DNA of 64,000 nt, from contig JAFLCY010000001.1 of NCBI GenBank assembly GCA_017303485.1, forward strand, positions 1 to 64,000, in the 5' to 3' direction. The stretch's first letter is position 1, and each line of letters begins with the position of its first letter. The notes beneath the pieces were generated by a model. It had not been told where the DNA came from. It searched no databases and worked only from the letters and a program-made list of their open reading frames with translations. The stretch is from Rhodobacterales bacterium. GTDB lineage: Bacteria; Pseudomonadota; Alphaproteobacteria; Rhodobacterales; Rhodobacteraceae. A program made the translations under genes and the position numbers. Shown here piece after piece: positions 44,433 to 53,278 of this stretch.

Positions 44433-45635
44433 TCAGGCCGTGCGCGGCAGGCAGGCCGGGCCAATGGGGTCAAAACTCTTGTAGGTCAGGATGAACTCGC
44501 GATGGCCCAGCCCTTCGGATTTCGTCTGCTCACCGCCCGCGACCGCCAGAACCCGGTCGCGGATCTCGTGGCCGACCTCGTCGATGCTGCGCAGGCCCTC
44601 GATGATGTCGCCTGCATTGACATCCATGTCGTCGCTCAGCGCCCGGTAGGTGTCGGGGTTGGCGCAGATCTTGATGACCGGCGAGATGGCGCTGCCCACG
44701 ACCGAACCGCGCCCGGTGACGAACAGCGTGAGATGCGCGCCCGAGGCGATCATCTCGACGATTTCGGCGTTGTCGCTGATGTTCGGGAAACCGAAGCGCA
44801 CCTCGCCGTCAGGCACCACGTCCATCAGGTAAAGCCCCCCGCGCGGCGGAATGTCGCCCGGCTTGATGAGCCCCGAGATCGGGCTTTCGCCGGATTTCAC
44901 ATAGGCACCGAGCGACTTTTCCTCGATGGTCGAGAGCCCGCCCGCCGCATTGCCGGCGGCAAAGCTGCCGTAGCCCAGCGTCGCATAGTAGCGTTCGGCC
45001 TTCTGCACGCTGTCACGCAGGACTTGCCCAAGTTCGGGCGTGACGGCACGGGTCGCCATGATCTCCTCGCAGCCGATCAGCTCGCCGGTCTCCTCGAAAA
45101 TGCAGGCAGCGCCATCCGCTACCAGCAGGTCGAAGGCCCGACCGGCTGCCGGGTTGCCCGAAATGCCCGAAGTCCCGTCCGAGCCGCCGCAAACCGTGCC
45201 GATCACCAGATCGCTGACCGCCATCGGCACTTGCGGGACCAGGGCGACCTGGTTCAGCGCCTCGCTCACCCAGTCCTGCCCGGCCTGGATCGTGGAGCGT
45301 GTCCCGCCCGCCTTCTGGATCACCAGCGTCCGCACCGGCCGCCCCGAGGCCTGGACCGCCGCCGAAGCGCGGACCTTGTCAAAGCTTTCGCAGCCCAGCG
45401 AGACGAACAGCACCGCGCCGACGTTGGGATGGGTGCAGAGCCGCTCCATCATCCGGGCGGCGTAGTCGTTGGGGAAGCAGCCCGGAAACCCGATCAGCTG
45501 CACGTCGCGGCCCCGGAAGCCCGCCACGATCTCGGAGGCGACGAAATGCGCGCATTCGACCAGGTAGGCCACGACGATGGTGTTGCGGATCCCCTTGCGC
45601 CCGTCGGCGCGCAGCCAGCCTTGCAGCCCGGTCAT
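44433..45635 (-). CDS. UxaA/altronate-dehydratase family catalytic subunit
   Basis: 400 residues. The opening WLRADGRKGIRNTIVVAYLVECAHFVA and FPGCFPNDYA (about 50), then SLGCESFD, VCGGSDGTSGISGNPAAG and TGRGSVVGSAISPVIKICANP, are family signatures. Cys residues would bind the metal. Characterised relatives include altronate and galactarate dehydratases and sulfolactate sulfo-lyase. It is separate from its SAF-domain subunit, with a 4-base overlap. The substrate here is unknown. Confidence 0.85.
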   Translation of the reverse strand: MTGLQGWLRADGRKGIRNTIVVAYLVECAHFVASEIVAGFRGRDVQLIGFPGCFPNDYAARMMERLCTHPNVGAVLFVSLGCESFDKVRASAAVQASGRPVRTLVIQKAGGTRSTIQAGQDWVSEALNQVALVPQVPMAVSDLVIGTVCGGSDGTSGISGNPAAGRAFDLLVADGAACIFEETGELIGCEEIMATRAVTPELGQVLRDSVQKAERYYATLGYGSFAAGNAAGGLSTIEEKSLGAYVKSGESPISGLIKPGDIPPRGGLYLMDVVPDGEVRFGFPNISDNAEIVEMIASGAHLTLFVTGRGSVVGSAISPVIKICANPDTYRALSDDMDVNAGDIIEGLRSIDEVGHEIRDRVLAVAGGEQTKSEGLGHREFILTYKSFDPIGPACLPRTA

Positions 45636-45946
45636 AGCGACACCCCGGCGGTGATCCCGTCGGCATCCTGCAACGCATGAGTTGGGGTATAGGCCGAACG
45701 GATGTTGTGAACATGGACATGCTCGCCCGCCGCGATGGCCTCGGTCGCGATGCCGATGGGCATTCCGTATTTCAGGACCGTCGCACCCGCCGCGATGTCA
45801 TGGCGGGCGATCTTGTGGGCCATGGGAATCGGACGGCCCAGCCGCACGGTGCCGCTGTCCAGCACGACCTCCACCCCTTCGGCCACATTCATGCGGGCGA
45901 CCAGAACCGTGTCAGAGGGGTGCAACAGCAGGAAAGGCCCCGTCAT
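45632..45946 (-). CDS. SAF-domain subunit of UxaA-type dehydratase
   Basis: 104 residues from MTGPFLLLHPSDTVLVA. The SAF-like domain shows GRPIPMAHKIARHDIAAGATVLKYG and GEHVHVHNIRSAY, the N-terminal module of UxaA proteins. ATG 45946 overlaps the MaoC stop by four bases, so I prefer it over the Met three codons upstream. It forms the heteromer with the following catalytic subunit. Confidence 0.87.
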   Translation of the reverse strand: MTGPFLLLHPSDTVLVARMNVAEGVEVVLDSGTVRLGRPIPMAHKIARHDIAAGATVLKYGMPIGIATEAIAAGEHVHVHNIRSAYTPTHALQDADGITAGVSL

Positions 45947-46389
45947 TTTCGGCATTCCACCATATAGATGTGATCGGCGACCAGCACGGTTTCGCCCTTC
46001 TGGTTCAGCACCGTCAGACGCTCGGTCACCCGCCCGTAGCCCGGGCGTTTCTCCATCAGTTCCTTTGCGATGATCTCGACGCGCGAGCGGATCGTGTCGC
46101 CGATGAACACCGGTTTGACAAAGCGCAGCCGGTCATAGCCATAGGAAAAGGCCACCGGGTTGATGATCGTCGCGGTCAGGCCGACGCCGATGGTGAAGAC
46201 CATGGTGCCATGCGCGATGCGTTGACCGAAAGGTTGGGTCTTGCAGAACTCGGCGTCCAGGTGATGCGGGAAGAAGTCGCCGGAGTGACCGGCGTGAACG
46301 ACGAAATCCGTCTCGGTCACAGTGCGCCCGACGGTCTCGCGCCCTTCGCCGACGCCGTAGTCCTCGTAGTATCTGACCTGTTCAAGCAT
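45943..46389 (-). CDS. MaoC-family hydratase-like protein
   Basis: 148 residues from MLEQVRYYEDYGVGEG. The catalytic motif D38-F-F-P-H-H43-L-D is complete, followed by FGQRIAHGTMVFTIGVG and [20 protein letters not shown]. MaoC enzymes hydrate enoyl-CoA thioesters. It overlaps the SAF gene by four bases and the Gfo/Idh gene by eight, so it is embedded in the sugar-acid operon. It is paralogous to the protein at 42242-42811. Confidence 0.87.
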   Translation of the reverse strand: MLEQVRYYEDYGVGEGRETVGRTVTETDFVVHAGHSGDFFPHHLDAEFCKTQPFGQRIAHGTMVFTIGVGLTATIINPVAFSYGYDRLRFVKPVFIGDTIRSRVEIIAKELMEKRPGYGRVTERLTVLNQKGETVLVADHIYMVECRK

Positions 46390-47443
46390 CTGGGGCGCTC
46401 CGGATCGGGTGGGCGGGAAGGGCTGCGCTTTCGTAGGCCGCTTCGACAAGGGCCATGGTGTGCCAGGCATCCTCGGCGCTGCCCTGAAGTTCGGCATCCT
46501 CGCCCACGGCAAAGCGCATGACCTGGGTGATGCGGCCGATGAAGGCCTCGATGAACCAGTTGCCCGTCAGCGGCACCTGCCGCCAGTCGCCATTGGTGTT
46601 CAGCCAAAGCTCATCCGGTTCGCCCTTCGGGTAATCCAGATTGACGCCCAGCTTCATGTAGGCCGCGCCTTTGGTGCCGCAGATGCGGAACTCACAGGCC
46701 TGGAACTTCCGCCCGAAGGCGTGGTTGTGGTTGATGGACAGGCTGGCGCGGATGCGGGGACCATAATCCAGGATCATCGCCGAGCGCGTATTCGACACGG
46801 TCGAGGACGGGTGACCAAGCGTCCGGGCATGCACGCCCAGTGGATTGCCAAGAAGATCGCGGATCGCATCGAGATAGTGGATGGAGTGCAGGAGGATCTC
46901 CACCCGCGGCAGATCGGCCAGGAAGGCCCAGAGATGCCAGGGTGTGTCCACGGCCAGCAACCCGTCGATATCGACCACCTGCCCCAGCAGGCCCCTGTCG
47001 GTGGCATCCTTCAGCGCCAGCAGCGCAGGTGCGAAACGGAGCTGGAAGTTGACGGCGGCCTTGAGGCCCTTGGCCCGGCAGATGCGGATGATGCGGTCGG
47101 CCTCGGTCAGGTCCGACCCCATCGGTTTCTGCATGATGGCCACGGCACCGTCGGGCAGGGCCTCCAGCAGGGCCGGATGCGCCGCAGGCGGGGTGGCCAG
47201 ATCGTAGACCGCGCCAAGCCCGAGGGCGGTGGCCTCCGCGACGCTGGCAAAGGCCCGGGTGCCCGCCTTTGCGGCCACGGCTTCCGCCTTCGCGAGGTCG
47301 GGATCATAGATGCCCGCGACCGTGAACCCCAGCCGGGCATAGGCGGGCAGATGGGCGTCGGTGACGATGGACCCGGCCCCGAAGATCACGACGGGAAGCG
47401 AGGTCCGGGGCAGGGAAACGGTCTGGCGCAGGTCAGTCGACAT
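46382..47443 (-). CDS. Gfo/Idh/MocA-family oxidoreductase
   Basis: 353 residues from MSTDLRQTVSLPRTSLP. The Rossmann loop VVIFGAGSIVTDAHLPAY (about 18-35) and the EKP-equivalent MQKPMGSDL (about 103, with Gln in place of Glu) are present. The second domain includes VEILLHSIHYLDAIRDLLG with the usual His pair. Likely substrate is a sugar or sugar lactone. In this pathway it could be the 6-deoxyhexose 1-dehydrogenase. It overlaps the mutarotase stop by 11 bases. Confidence 0.85.
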   Translation of the reverse strand: MSTDLRQTVSLPRTSLPVVIFGAGSIVTDAHLPAYARLGFTVAGIYDPDLAKAEAVAAKAGTRAFASVAEATALGLGAVYDLATPPAAHPALLEALPDGAVAIMQKPMGSDLTEADRIIRICRAKGLKAAVNFQLRFAPALLALKDATDRGLLGQVVDIDGLLAVDTPWHLWAFLADLPRVEILLHSIHYLDAIRDLLGNPLGVHARTLGHPSSTVSNTRSAMILDYGPRIRASLSINHNHAFGRKFQACEFRICGTKGAAYMKLGVNLDYPKGEPDELWLNTNGDWRQVPLTGNWFIEAFIGRITQVMRFAVGEDAELQGSAEDAWHTMALVEAAYESAALPAHPIRSAPDA

Positions 47444-47762
47444 GGAAGATTTCCGCCATGTCGGCCCACCATTCGCCCTCTTTCCGGGTTTCCATAGGGC
47501 GTTGCAGCGGCATGTTGATCGCCCACCAGCGCTGCGTTTCGGGGTCCGCGGCCATGCGGGCCATGTCGGCATCGAAGTCGGTGCCGTGGTATTCGAAATA
47601 GGCGAACAGCAGGTTCTCCGGCTCTTTCAGAAAGATCGAATAATTCCGGATGTTGCAGTCGGCGATCTTTGCCAGCACGCCGGGCCAGACAGCGGCGTGA
47701 AGCTTGCGGTATTCGGCCTTGCCTTCCTCCGACACGCCGATGACGGAACCATAGCGCTTCAT
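47433..47762 (-). CDS. RhaM-type L-rhamnose/L-fucose mutarotase
   Basis: 109 residues. Family motifs: EYRKLHAAVWPGVLAKIADCNIRNYSIFL region (about 17-45, with the catalytic His of LHAAVW), LFAYFEYHG and TQRWWAINMPLQ. It interconverts anomers of 6-deoxyhexoses. The start overlaps the enolase-superfamily stop by four bases. Its presence is the best clue that the substrate is a deoxysugar rather than a plain hexuronate. Confidence 0.9.
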   Translation of the reverse strand: MKRYGSVIGVSEEGKAEYRKLHAAVWPGVLAKIADCNIRNYSIFLKEPENLLFAYFEYHGTDFDADMARMAADPETQRWWAINMPLQRPMETRKEGEWWADMAEIFHVD

Positions 47763-48871
47763 GCGGGCCTCACTTCAAACTGGCTGCCTTCCGACATCCG
47801 GGCCTTCAGGGCATCCTTGTCCCAGTCGATCCCGAGGCCCGGCGCGGTGGGGGCCAGGGCGAAGCCACCCTCACGGGCCATGGGCGCCGCGATCTCGTCC
47901 AGTTGCGGAATGTACTCCAGCCAGGGCGCATTCGGAACTGCGCAGACCAGGCTGACGTGAAGCTCCATCAGGAAATGCGGGCAGATCGACAGGTTGTGCG
48001 CCTCGGCCATGTGGGCGACCTTGAGCCAGGGCGTGATCCCGCCAACCCGCGCCACGTCGGCCTGCACTATCCCGCAGGCATCTGCCGCGATGTAGTCGGC
48101 GAACTGGCCGGGGGAATAGAGGCTTTCGCCCACCGCGATGGGCACCCGCGACTGGCGGGCAAGCCGGGCGTGGCCGGCGATGTCGTCGGCGGGCAAAGGT
48201 TCCTCGAACCAGCCAATGTTCAGCGATTCAAGAAGCGGCAGACGGCGCGCGGCTTCGGGCTGCGTCATCGACTGGTTGGCGTCGGTCATGATCTCGTAGT
48301 CCGGGCCAAGGGCGGTCCGCACCGCCTCCAGCCGCGCGGCATCCGCTGCAACGGTGGGCTTGCCGATCTTGATCTTCGATCCCAGGAAACCGCCCGCCCG
48401 CATGGCCAGAGCATCATGGACCAAGGCCGAAGGTTCCAGGTGCAGCCAGCCGCCTTCGGTCGAATACATCGGCACCCGCGACTTCGCGCCCCCCGCCAGC
48501 ACATGCAGCGGCAGGTTTGCACGCTTGCCGCGCAGGTCCCAGAGCGCGGTGTCGATGGCGGCAAGCGCCAGCGACATGATCGGGCCGACTGCCGTGGCGT
48601 GGCTGGTGAACAGAAGATCGCGCCAGATGGATTCGATCATCTCAGCCTCGCGGCCCATCAGCGCGGGCAACAGCGTGTGCTGCAAAAGGGCCAGCACCGA
48701 AGGCCCGCCGTCGCCGATGGTATAGCTGTAACCCCGACCCGAGGCGCTTTCGGCATCGGTGAGGGTGACGAAGATGGTCTCCTGGCTCTTGAAGCTCTGG
48801 ATCGCGTCGGTGCGTTTCACCTTCGGCACCAGATCGACGAGGAAGGCTTCAGCCCGTTCGATGCGTGGCAT
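47759..48871 (-). CDS. Enolase-superfamily (MR group) sugar-acid dehydratase
   Basis: 370 residues. The MR-group active site is complete: K166-x-K168 (GSKIKIG), metal ligands D197 (MTDANQ), E223 (WFEEPLP), E249 (VGES) and catalytic H299 (CPHFLMELH). These enzymes dehydrate acids such as L-fuconate or L-rhamnonate to 2-keto-3-deoxy acids. Racemase or cycloisomerase activity is possible, since the motifs do not fix substrate. It lies one base from the transporter ATPase gene. Confidence 0.87.
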   Translation of the reverse strand: MPRIERAEAFLVDLVPKVKRTDAIQSFKSQETIFVTLTDAESASGRGYSYTIGDGGPSVLALLQHTLLPALMGREAEMIESIWRDLLFTSHATAVGPIMSLALAAIDTALWDLRGKRANLPLHVLAGGAKSRVPMYSTEGGWLHLEPSALVHDALAMRAGGFLGSKIKIGKPTVAADAARLEAVRTALGPDYEIMTDANQSMTQPEAARRLPLLESLNIGWFEEPLPADDIAGHARLARQSRVPIAVGESLYSPGQFADYIAADACGIVQADVARVGGITPWLKVAHMAEAHNLSICPHFLMELHVSLVCAVPNAPWLEYIPQLDEIAAPMAREGGFALAPTAPGLGIDWDKDALKARMSEGSQFEVRPA

Positions 48872-48872
48872 G

Positions 48873-49958
48873 TCAGACCCTCAGGCTCGCGCCGGTTTCG
48901 GCGTCGAAAAGATGGCACTTGTCCAGCGCGATCCCGAAACGCAGGACTTCCCCCGTGCGCACGGGGCGCGGATTCAGCATCTTGGCCTGCACCTCGGTCC
49001 CGGCGAGGGTGCCGAACAGCAGCGTTTCGGTTCCCAGGGGCTCGGTCAGGGTGACGGGCATGTCGACATGGGCCATATGTGCCGTGGGCGGCAGGGCGTG
49101 ACCGTCGGGCATGATGTTGTCGGCCCGCACGCCAAGCTGCACAGCCTGGCCGTCACGGGCCGAAAGCCCGGGCGGCAGGGGGATGGTGGACCCGTCAGCC
49201 AGCCGCACCGCGCCGCCTGCGATCGTGCCGGGCAGCAGGTTCATCGGCGGCGAACCGATGAAGGTCGCGACGAAGGCGTTCACCGGACGCTCGAACACTT
49301 CCAGCGGGGAGCCGATCTGCACGATATGCCCGTCACGCATGATGACGATGCGGTCGGCCAGCGTCATCGCCTCGACCTGGTCGTGGGTGACGTAGATGAT
49401 GGTGGTGCCGACCTTCTGGTGCAGGCGCTTGATCTCGACCCGCATCTGGGTGCGCAGCTTGGCGTCGAGGTTCGACAGCGGCTCGTCGAACAGGAACACG
49501 TCGGGATGCCGGACAATGGCGCGGCCCATGGCGACGCGCTGGCGCTGGCCGCCCGACAGCTGCCCCGGCTTGCGGTCCAGAAGCGGGGTCAGCGACAGGA
49601 TTTCCGCGGCCTGCGCCACCGCCTTTTCGATGTCCGCCTTCGGGCGCTTGGCGATGTGCAGCGAGAAGCCCAGGTTTTCCCGCACGGACATGTGCGGATA
49701 AAGTGCGTAGTTCTGGAACACCATGCTGATGTTGCGGTCGCGTGGCGGCAGGTCGTTCACCACGCGGTCGCCGATCCGCACCTCGCCGCCCGAGATCGGC
49801 TCCAGCCCGGCGATCATCCGCAGCGTGGTGGACTTGCCGCAGCCCGAGGGTCCGACCAGCACCACGAACTCGCCATGCGCGATGTCGAGGCTGATCGCAT
49901 GGACCACAGACACGGAGCCATATTTTTTTACAACGTCCCGCAGGACCACTTCAGCCAT
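48873..49958 (-). CDS. Sugar ABC transporter ATP-binding protein (UgpC/MalK type)
   Basis: 361 residues: Walker [10 protein letters not shown] (about 36), Q-loop [11 protein letters not shown], signature [14 protein letters not shown], Walker [17 protein letters not shown] and a C-terminal OB/TOBE domain ([12 protein letters not shown]). This is the CUT1 sugar-importer ATPase pattern. It is followed by catabolic genes and preceded by permeases, all on one strand with minimal gaps. Confidence 0.95.
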   Translation of the reverse strand: MAEVVLRDVVKKYGSVSVVHAISLDIAHGEFVVLVGPSGCGKSTTLRMIAGLEPISGGEVRIGDRVVNDLPPRDRNISMVFQNYALYPHMSVRENLGFSLHIAKRPKADIEKAVAQAAEILSLTPLLDRKPGQLSGGQRQRVAMGRAIVRHPDVFLFDEPLSNLDAKLRTQMRVEIKRLHQKVGTTIIYVTHDQVEAMTLADRIVIMRDGHIVQIGSPLEVFERPVNAFVATFIGSPPMNLLPGTIAGGAVRLADGSTIPLPPGLSARDGQAVQLGVRADNIMPDGHALPPTAHMAHVDMPVTLTEPLGTETLLFGTLAGTEVQAKMLNPRPVRTGEVLRFGIALDKCHLFDAETGASLRV

Positions 49959-49961
49959 GAC

Positions 49962-50828
49962 TTATCCTTTCACGCCGCCGAAGGTGAGGCCGGCGATGAG
50001 GTGTTTCTGCACAAGGAAGGTGAGCAGCAGTGCCGGGATGATCATCAGCACCGCCAGCGCACACATGCCGCCCCAGTTGAGGGTGAACTGCGAGGTGAAG
50101 TCCATCAGCCCGACGGGCATGGTCTTCGAGTTGAGCGACCGCGTCAGCTGGCTGGCCAGCGCATATTCGTTCCACGAGGTCAGGAAGGCGAAGATGCCGG
50201 CACTGGCGATCCCCGCCCGCGCCACCGGGAATTCGACCTTCCAGAACGCCTGCCAGCGGGTGCAGCCGTCGATCTCGGCCGCCTCGGCCAGTTCCTTCGG
50301 GACCTGCCGGAAGAAGCCGTCGATCAGCCAGATGGTGAAGGGAACGTTCAGTGCCACATAGACGAGGATCATGCCCAGATGCGTGTCGATGATCCCGATG
50401 CGGCCGAACAGGATGAACAGCGGCAGCGACAGCGCCACGCCCGGAACCGCGCGGGTGACCATCAGCGCGACGAAGATGGCACCCTTGCCGCGGAACCGGT
50501 AGCGCGCGAAGGCATAGCCCCCCGCCATCCCGATCAGCAGCGCGATGGCGGTGGAGGTGAGCGAGATGATCACCGAGTTGCGGAAATAGGTCAGCACCGG
50601 CACGCCGCCCGAACCCGCCCCGCCGAACATGGCGCGATAGTTGTCGAGGTTCAGCCCGCTTGGAATCCAGACCGGCGGCTTGGCCATGATCTCGACCGTG
50701 GGACGGAAGCTGTTCAGGACCACCCAGAAGCCGGGCAGGCAGATGAAGCTCATCGCGAGAAAAAGCCCGATCAGATGACCGGCCCTCAACAGGCGGCGGC
50801 GGAGACGGTGCTGTGCGCCGGTATCCAT
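49962..50828 (-). CDS. Sugar ABC transporter permease (MalG type)
   Basis: 288 residues with six membrane helices. The EAA loop is KELAEAAEIDGCTRWQAFWKV (about 200-220). The N-terminus LIGLFLAMSFICLPGFWVVLNSFRP and the C-terminal GLTFGGVKG are typical of MalG-type proteins. It is three bases downstream of the partner permease. Confidence 0.93.
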   Translation of the reverse strand: MDTGAQHRLRRRLLRAGHLIGLFLAMSFICLPGFWVVLNSFRPTVEIMAKPPVWIPSGLNLDNYRAMFGGAGSGGVPVLTYFRNSVIISLTSTAIALLIGMAGGYAFARYRFRGKGAIFVALMVTRAVPGVALSLPLFILFGRIGIIDTHLGMILVYVALNVPFTIWLIDGFFRQVPKELAEAAEIDGCTRWQAFWKVEFPVARAGIASAGIFAFLTSWNEYALASQLTRSLNSKTMPVGLMDFTSQFTLNWGGMCALAVLMIIPALLLTFLVQKHLIAGLTFGGVKG

Positions 50829-50831
50829 GGC

Positions 50832-51728
50832 TCAGTCCCCCATCCCAAGCGAGGTCCGCGCAGAGTTCAGCTTGCGGAAGAAATAGACGGTGAAGGCGAT
50901 GGCCAGAAGGATCGAGATGTAGCCCATGGCATTGGCATAGCCCATGCGCGCATCGACGTAGCCGGTCCGCCCGATCAGGGTCCACAGCAGCTCGGTCCGC
51001 CGGGCGGGGCCGCCCGCGGTCATGATCTGCACGATGTCATAGGCCCGCGCCACGTCCAGCGACCGGATCGCCATCGCGATGTAGATGAAGGGCATCAGGA
51101 ACGGCAGCGTCACGTAGCGGAAGCTCTGCACCGGCGTGCAACCGTCCACCCGCGCCGCCTCAAGCGGGTCTTGGGGAATGGCGAACAGCCCGGCAAGGAT
51201 CAGAATCGCGAAGACCGAGGTCGAGGTCCAGATCTCGGCGATCAGGATGGAAATGAAGGCAAGCTGCCCGTCGACCAGCCAGGGAATCGCTGTATTGACC
51301 AGCCCCAGTGATTGCAGGGCGTTGTTCACCAGACCCACGTTGTCGTTGAAGATGAACTTGAACTGGAACCCGACGAGGATGGGCGAGAACATCATCGGAA
51401 ACATCATCAGCGTGCGCAAAAGCCGCTGGCCGCGCATCACCTTCGACACCAGAAGCGCCAGCCCGAGACCAAGAAGCATTTCCAGGTTCAGCGCAAACGT
51501 CACCAACAGCAGGGTCCGGCCGAAGGCGGCCCAGAAATTGGCGTCGGTCAGGGCCTTCTGATAGTTGAACGTGCCGATCCAGCGGGTGATCGTTTCCGGG
51601 CGGGTCAACTGGAACGCGGTGAAGCTGGAGTACAGGCTCAGCACCAGCGGAACCGCGACGACGATCATGAGGATCACGAAGGCCGGTGTCAGCAACACCA
51701 ACCAGGGTGGAAGACGCGAGCGGTACAT
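50832..51728 (-). CDS. Sugar ABC transporter permease (MalF type)
   Basis: 298 residues with six membrane helices. The EAA loop is PQDPLEAARVDGCTPVQSFRYV (about 185-205). It begins PPWLVLLTPAFVILMIVVAVPLVLSLYSSF, as in MalF/UgpA proteins. A hairpin separates it from the binding-protein gene upstream. Confidence 0.93.
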   Translation of the reverse strand: MYRSRLPPWLVLLTPAFVILMIVVAVPLVLSLYSSFTAFQLTRPETITRWIGTFNYQKALTDANFWAAFGRTLLLVTFALNLEMLLGLGLALLVSKVMRGQRLLRTLMMFPMMFSPILVGFQFKFIFNDNVGLVNNALQSLGLVNTAIPWLVDGQLAFISILIAEIWTSTSVFAILILAGLFAIPQDPLEAARVDGCTPVQSFRYVTLPFLMPFIYIAMAIRSLDVARAYDIVQIMTAGGPARRTELLWTLIGRTGYVDARMGYANAMGYISILLAIAFTVYFFRKLNSARTSLGMGD

Positions 51729-51754
51729 TCTGGACAGTCCATGGCAATGGAGGG

Positions 51755-51780
51755 AAGCGGCGCAGAAGGACGCGCCGCTT
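51755..51780 (-). other. Intercistronic hairpin between solute-binding and permease genes
   Basis: Perfect 9-bp arms AAGCGGCGC/GCGCCGCTT (51755-51763 and 51772-51780) with an 8-base loop and no U-run. Such hairpins after binding-protein genes often protect the 5' segment of the mRNA, giving more binding protein than permease. Confidence 0.6.
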
Positions 51781-51801
51781 CCAGGGGCGTGACTGCGAGG
51801 C

Positions 51802-53112
51802 TCAGTAGACCCCGTTTTCGCGCATCAGGCCGTCAACCGCGTCCGATGCTGCCTGCAGCGCCTCGTCAACCGTCTTGTCGCCCAGAATTGCGGCCTGCAG
51901 TTCCGGGTAGATCAGGTTCGTCGCCTCGATCCAGTACGGGGTTTTCGGCACCGGGAAAGCGGTCTTGGCCGTTTCCTGGAATGCTGCCAGCACTTCGGCC
52001 TTGTAGGGGTCGTTGGCTGCCTGCGAGATGACGTAGTCCCACACCGCCGTCCGCGTCGGCAGCGGTCCGGCCGAGGATTCAAGCTTCTGGCTGTCTTCGT
52101 TGGTCAGGAAGTCGACCAGCGACGCGGCGGCCTCCTTGTTGGCGCAGGCTTCCGTGACCGAGAAGCCGTGGAACCCGGACCAGCCCGTCCGCACCCCAGC
52201 CGAGCCCTTCGGCGCCGGAGCGACGCCGACATTGCCAGCGGCCTTGGAAGATTTCGGATCATTGAAGAAACCCGACCAGCCCGGCCAGTCCAGGTTCAGC
52301 GCGATGGTGCCCGAGGCGAAGCCGTTGCCGAGGTCATCCCAGAGATAGTTCGTGGTTCCGGGCGGAACGGCCCCGGCCTTGTAGAGGTCAACGAACCACT
52401 GCAGCGACTGCTTGCCGGCGTCCGAGTTGAAGGCGGGCGAGAAATCATCGTTGAACAGCTTGCCGCCATTGGCGACGACCAGTTCGTAGAAGCGCCCGGC
52501 GATACCCTCTTCCTTGCCGGCATACTGGGTGCCGTAGAAATTCGGCGGATCGGCAAAGAACATCGCCTGATCGCGGAACTGGTCCCAGGTTTCCGGCACG
52601 GCGAGGTCATAGCCGAATTTCGCCTTGAACGCCTCGGCCTTCGCCGGGTCGGCGTAAAGCGACTTCTGGTAGTACAGGGCCGAGACGTCGAACTGCGCGC
52701 GCGGCAGCATCACCAGTTTGCCATCCAGCGTCGCCGCCGCGATGTTGGCCGGGACGAAGGCTGCCACCGTCTCGGCGGGCAGAAGCGGCGTCAGGTCGGT
52801 GTAAAGCGCCGGATACTGCGGTGCGAAGGAGGAGTGGTTGGACCCGACACACCAGGAGATCGACCCCGAGGCGATGTCGGCCTTGAATTCCTTGTCCAGC
52901 TCGAAGTGGTTCTTCTGGCTGACGATGTTCACCTTGGCGCCGGTCTTCGCCTCCCATTCCGGGATGCGGGCGTAAAGCGCCTCGTACTGCTGGCCGCCGA
53001 TCAGCTTGGCGTCGATGGTGACCCCCGCGAACTCGCCATCCGCGAGCGCGGCCGAGGCAAAACCAAGCCCCGCCCAAAGTGCCAGCGCGCTGCTGGCCGC
53101 GATTGTCTTCAT
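51802..53112 (-). CDS. Sugar ABC transporter periplasmic binding protein
   Basis: 436 residues with signal peptide MKTIAASSALALWAGLGFASAALA. The family 1 solute-binding fold shows YEALYARIPEWEAKTGAKVNIV, WCVGSNHSSFAPQYPALYTDL, FDVSALYYQKSLY and a closing IYPELQAAILGDKTVDEALQ. AGGGAGGAA precedes the ATG. It is the first gene of the transporter/catabolic operon. Confidence 0.94.
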   Translation of the reverse strand: MKTIAASSALALWAGLGFASAALADGEFAGVTIDAKLIGGQQYEALYARIPEWEAKTGAKVNIVSQKNHFELDKEFKADIASGSISWCVGSNHSSFAPQYPALYTDLTPLLPAETVAAFVPANIAAATLDGKLVMLPRAQFDVSALYYQKSLYADPAKAEAFKAKFGYDLAVPETWDQFRDQAMFFADPPNFYGTQYAGKEEGIAGRFYELVVANGGKLFNDDFSPAFNSDAGKQSLQWFVDLYKAGAVPPGTTNYLWDDLGNGFASGTIALNLDWPGWSGFFNDPKSSKAAGNVGVAPAPKGSAGVRTGWSGFHGFSVTEACANKEAAASLVDFLTNEDSQKLESSAGPLPTRTAVWDYVISQAANDPYKAEVLAAFQETAKTAFPVPKTPYWIEATNLIYPELQAAILGDKTVDEALQAASDAVDGLMRENGVY

Positions 53113-53170
53113 TGCATTTCCTCCCTGGCTGTTGCCGCACGGTCTGTGACCGCACCTCGCACCGCTATTA

Positions 53171-53244
53171 GTTTCATATCCGGAACGATGTTTTATGTAT
53201 AAATGAAGTTGAAAGACTGCGTCAAGCAGCGTTTATATGTGAAA
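53171..53244. promoter_or_regulatory. Candidate IclR operators in the divergent transporter/lactonase promoter
   Basis: This divergent region holds GTTTCATAT (53171-53179), TTTA-TGTA-TAAA inside ATGTTTTATGTATAAAT (53188-53204), and GTTTATATGTGAAA (53231-53244). The second resembles ATGTTTTACTTGTAAAT at 39906-39922, and the third resembles GTTTGAAATGTGAAA at 39889-39903. Shared elements suggest co-regulation by the IclR protein encoded at 39009-39827. Confidence 0.45.
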
Positions 53245-53278
53245 GCACGCGTCACACGCGAAATACGGAGAGAATCGC

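Noticed and set aside
48759..51311. Forward-strand frame of 850 codons opposite the sugar transporter
   Set aside because: Covers four genuine reverse-strand genes; His/Gln/Asp-rich shadow.
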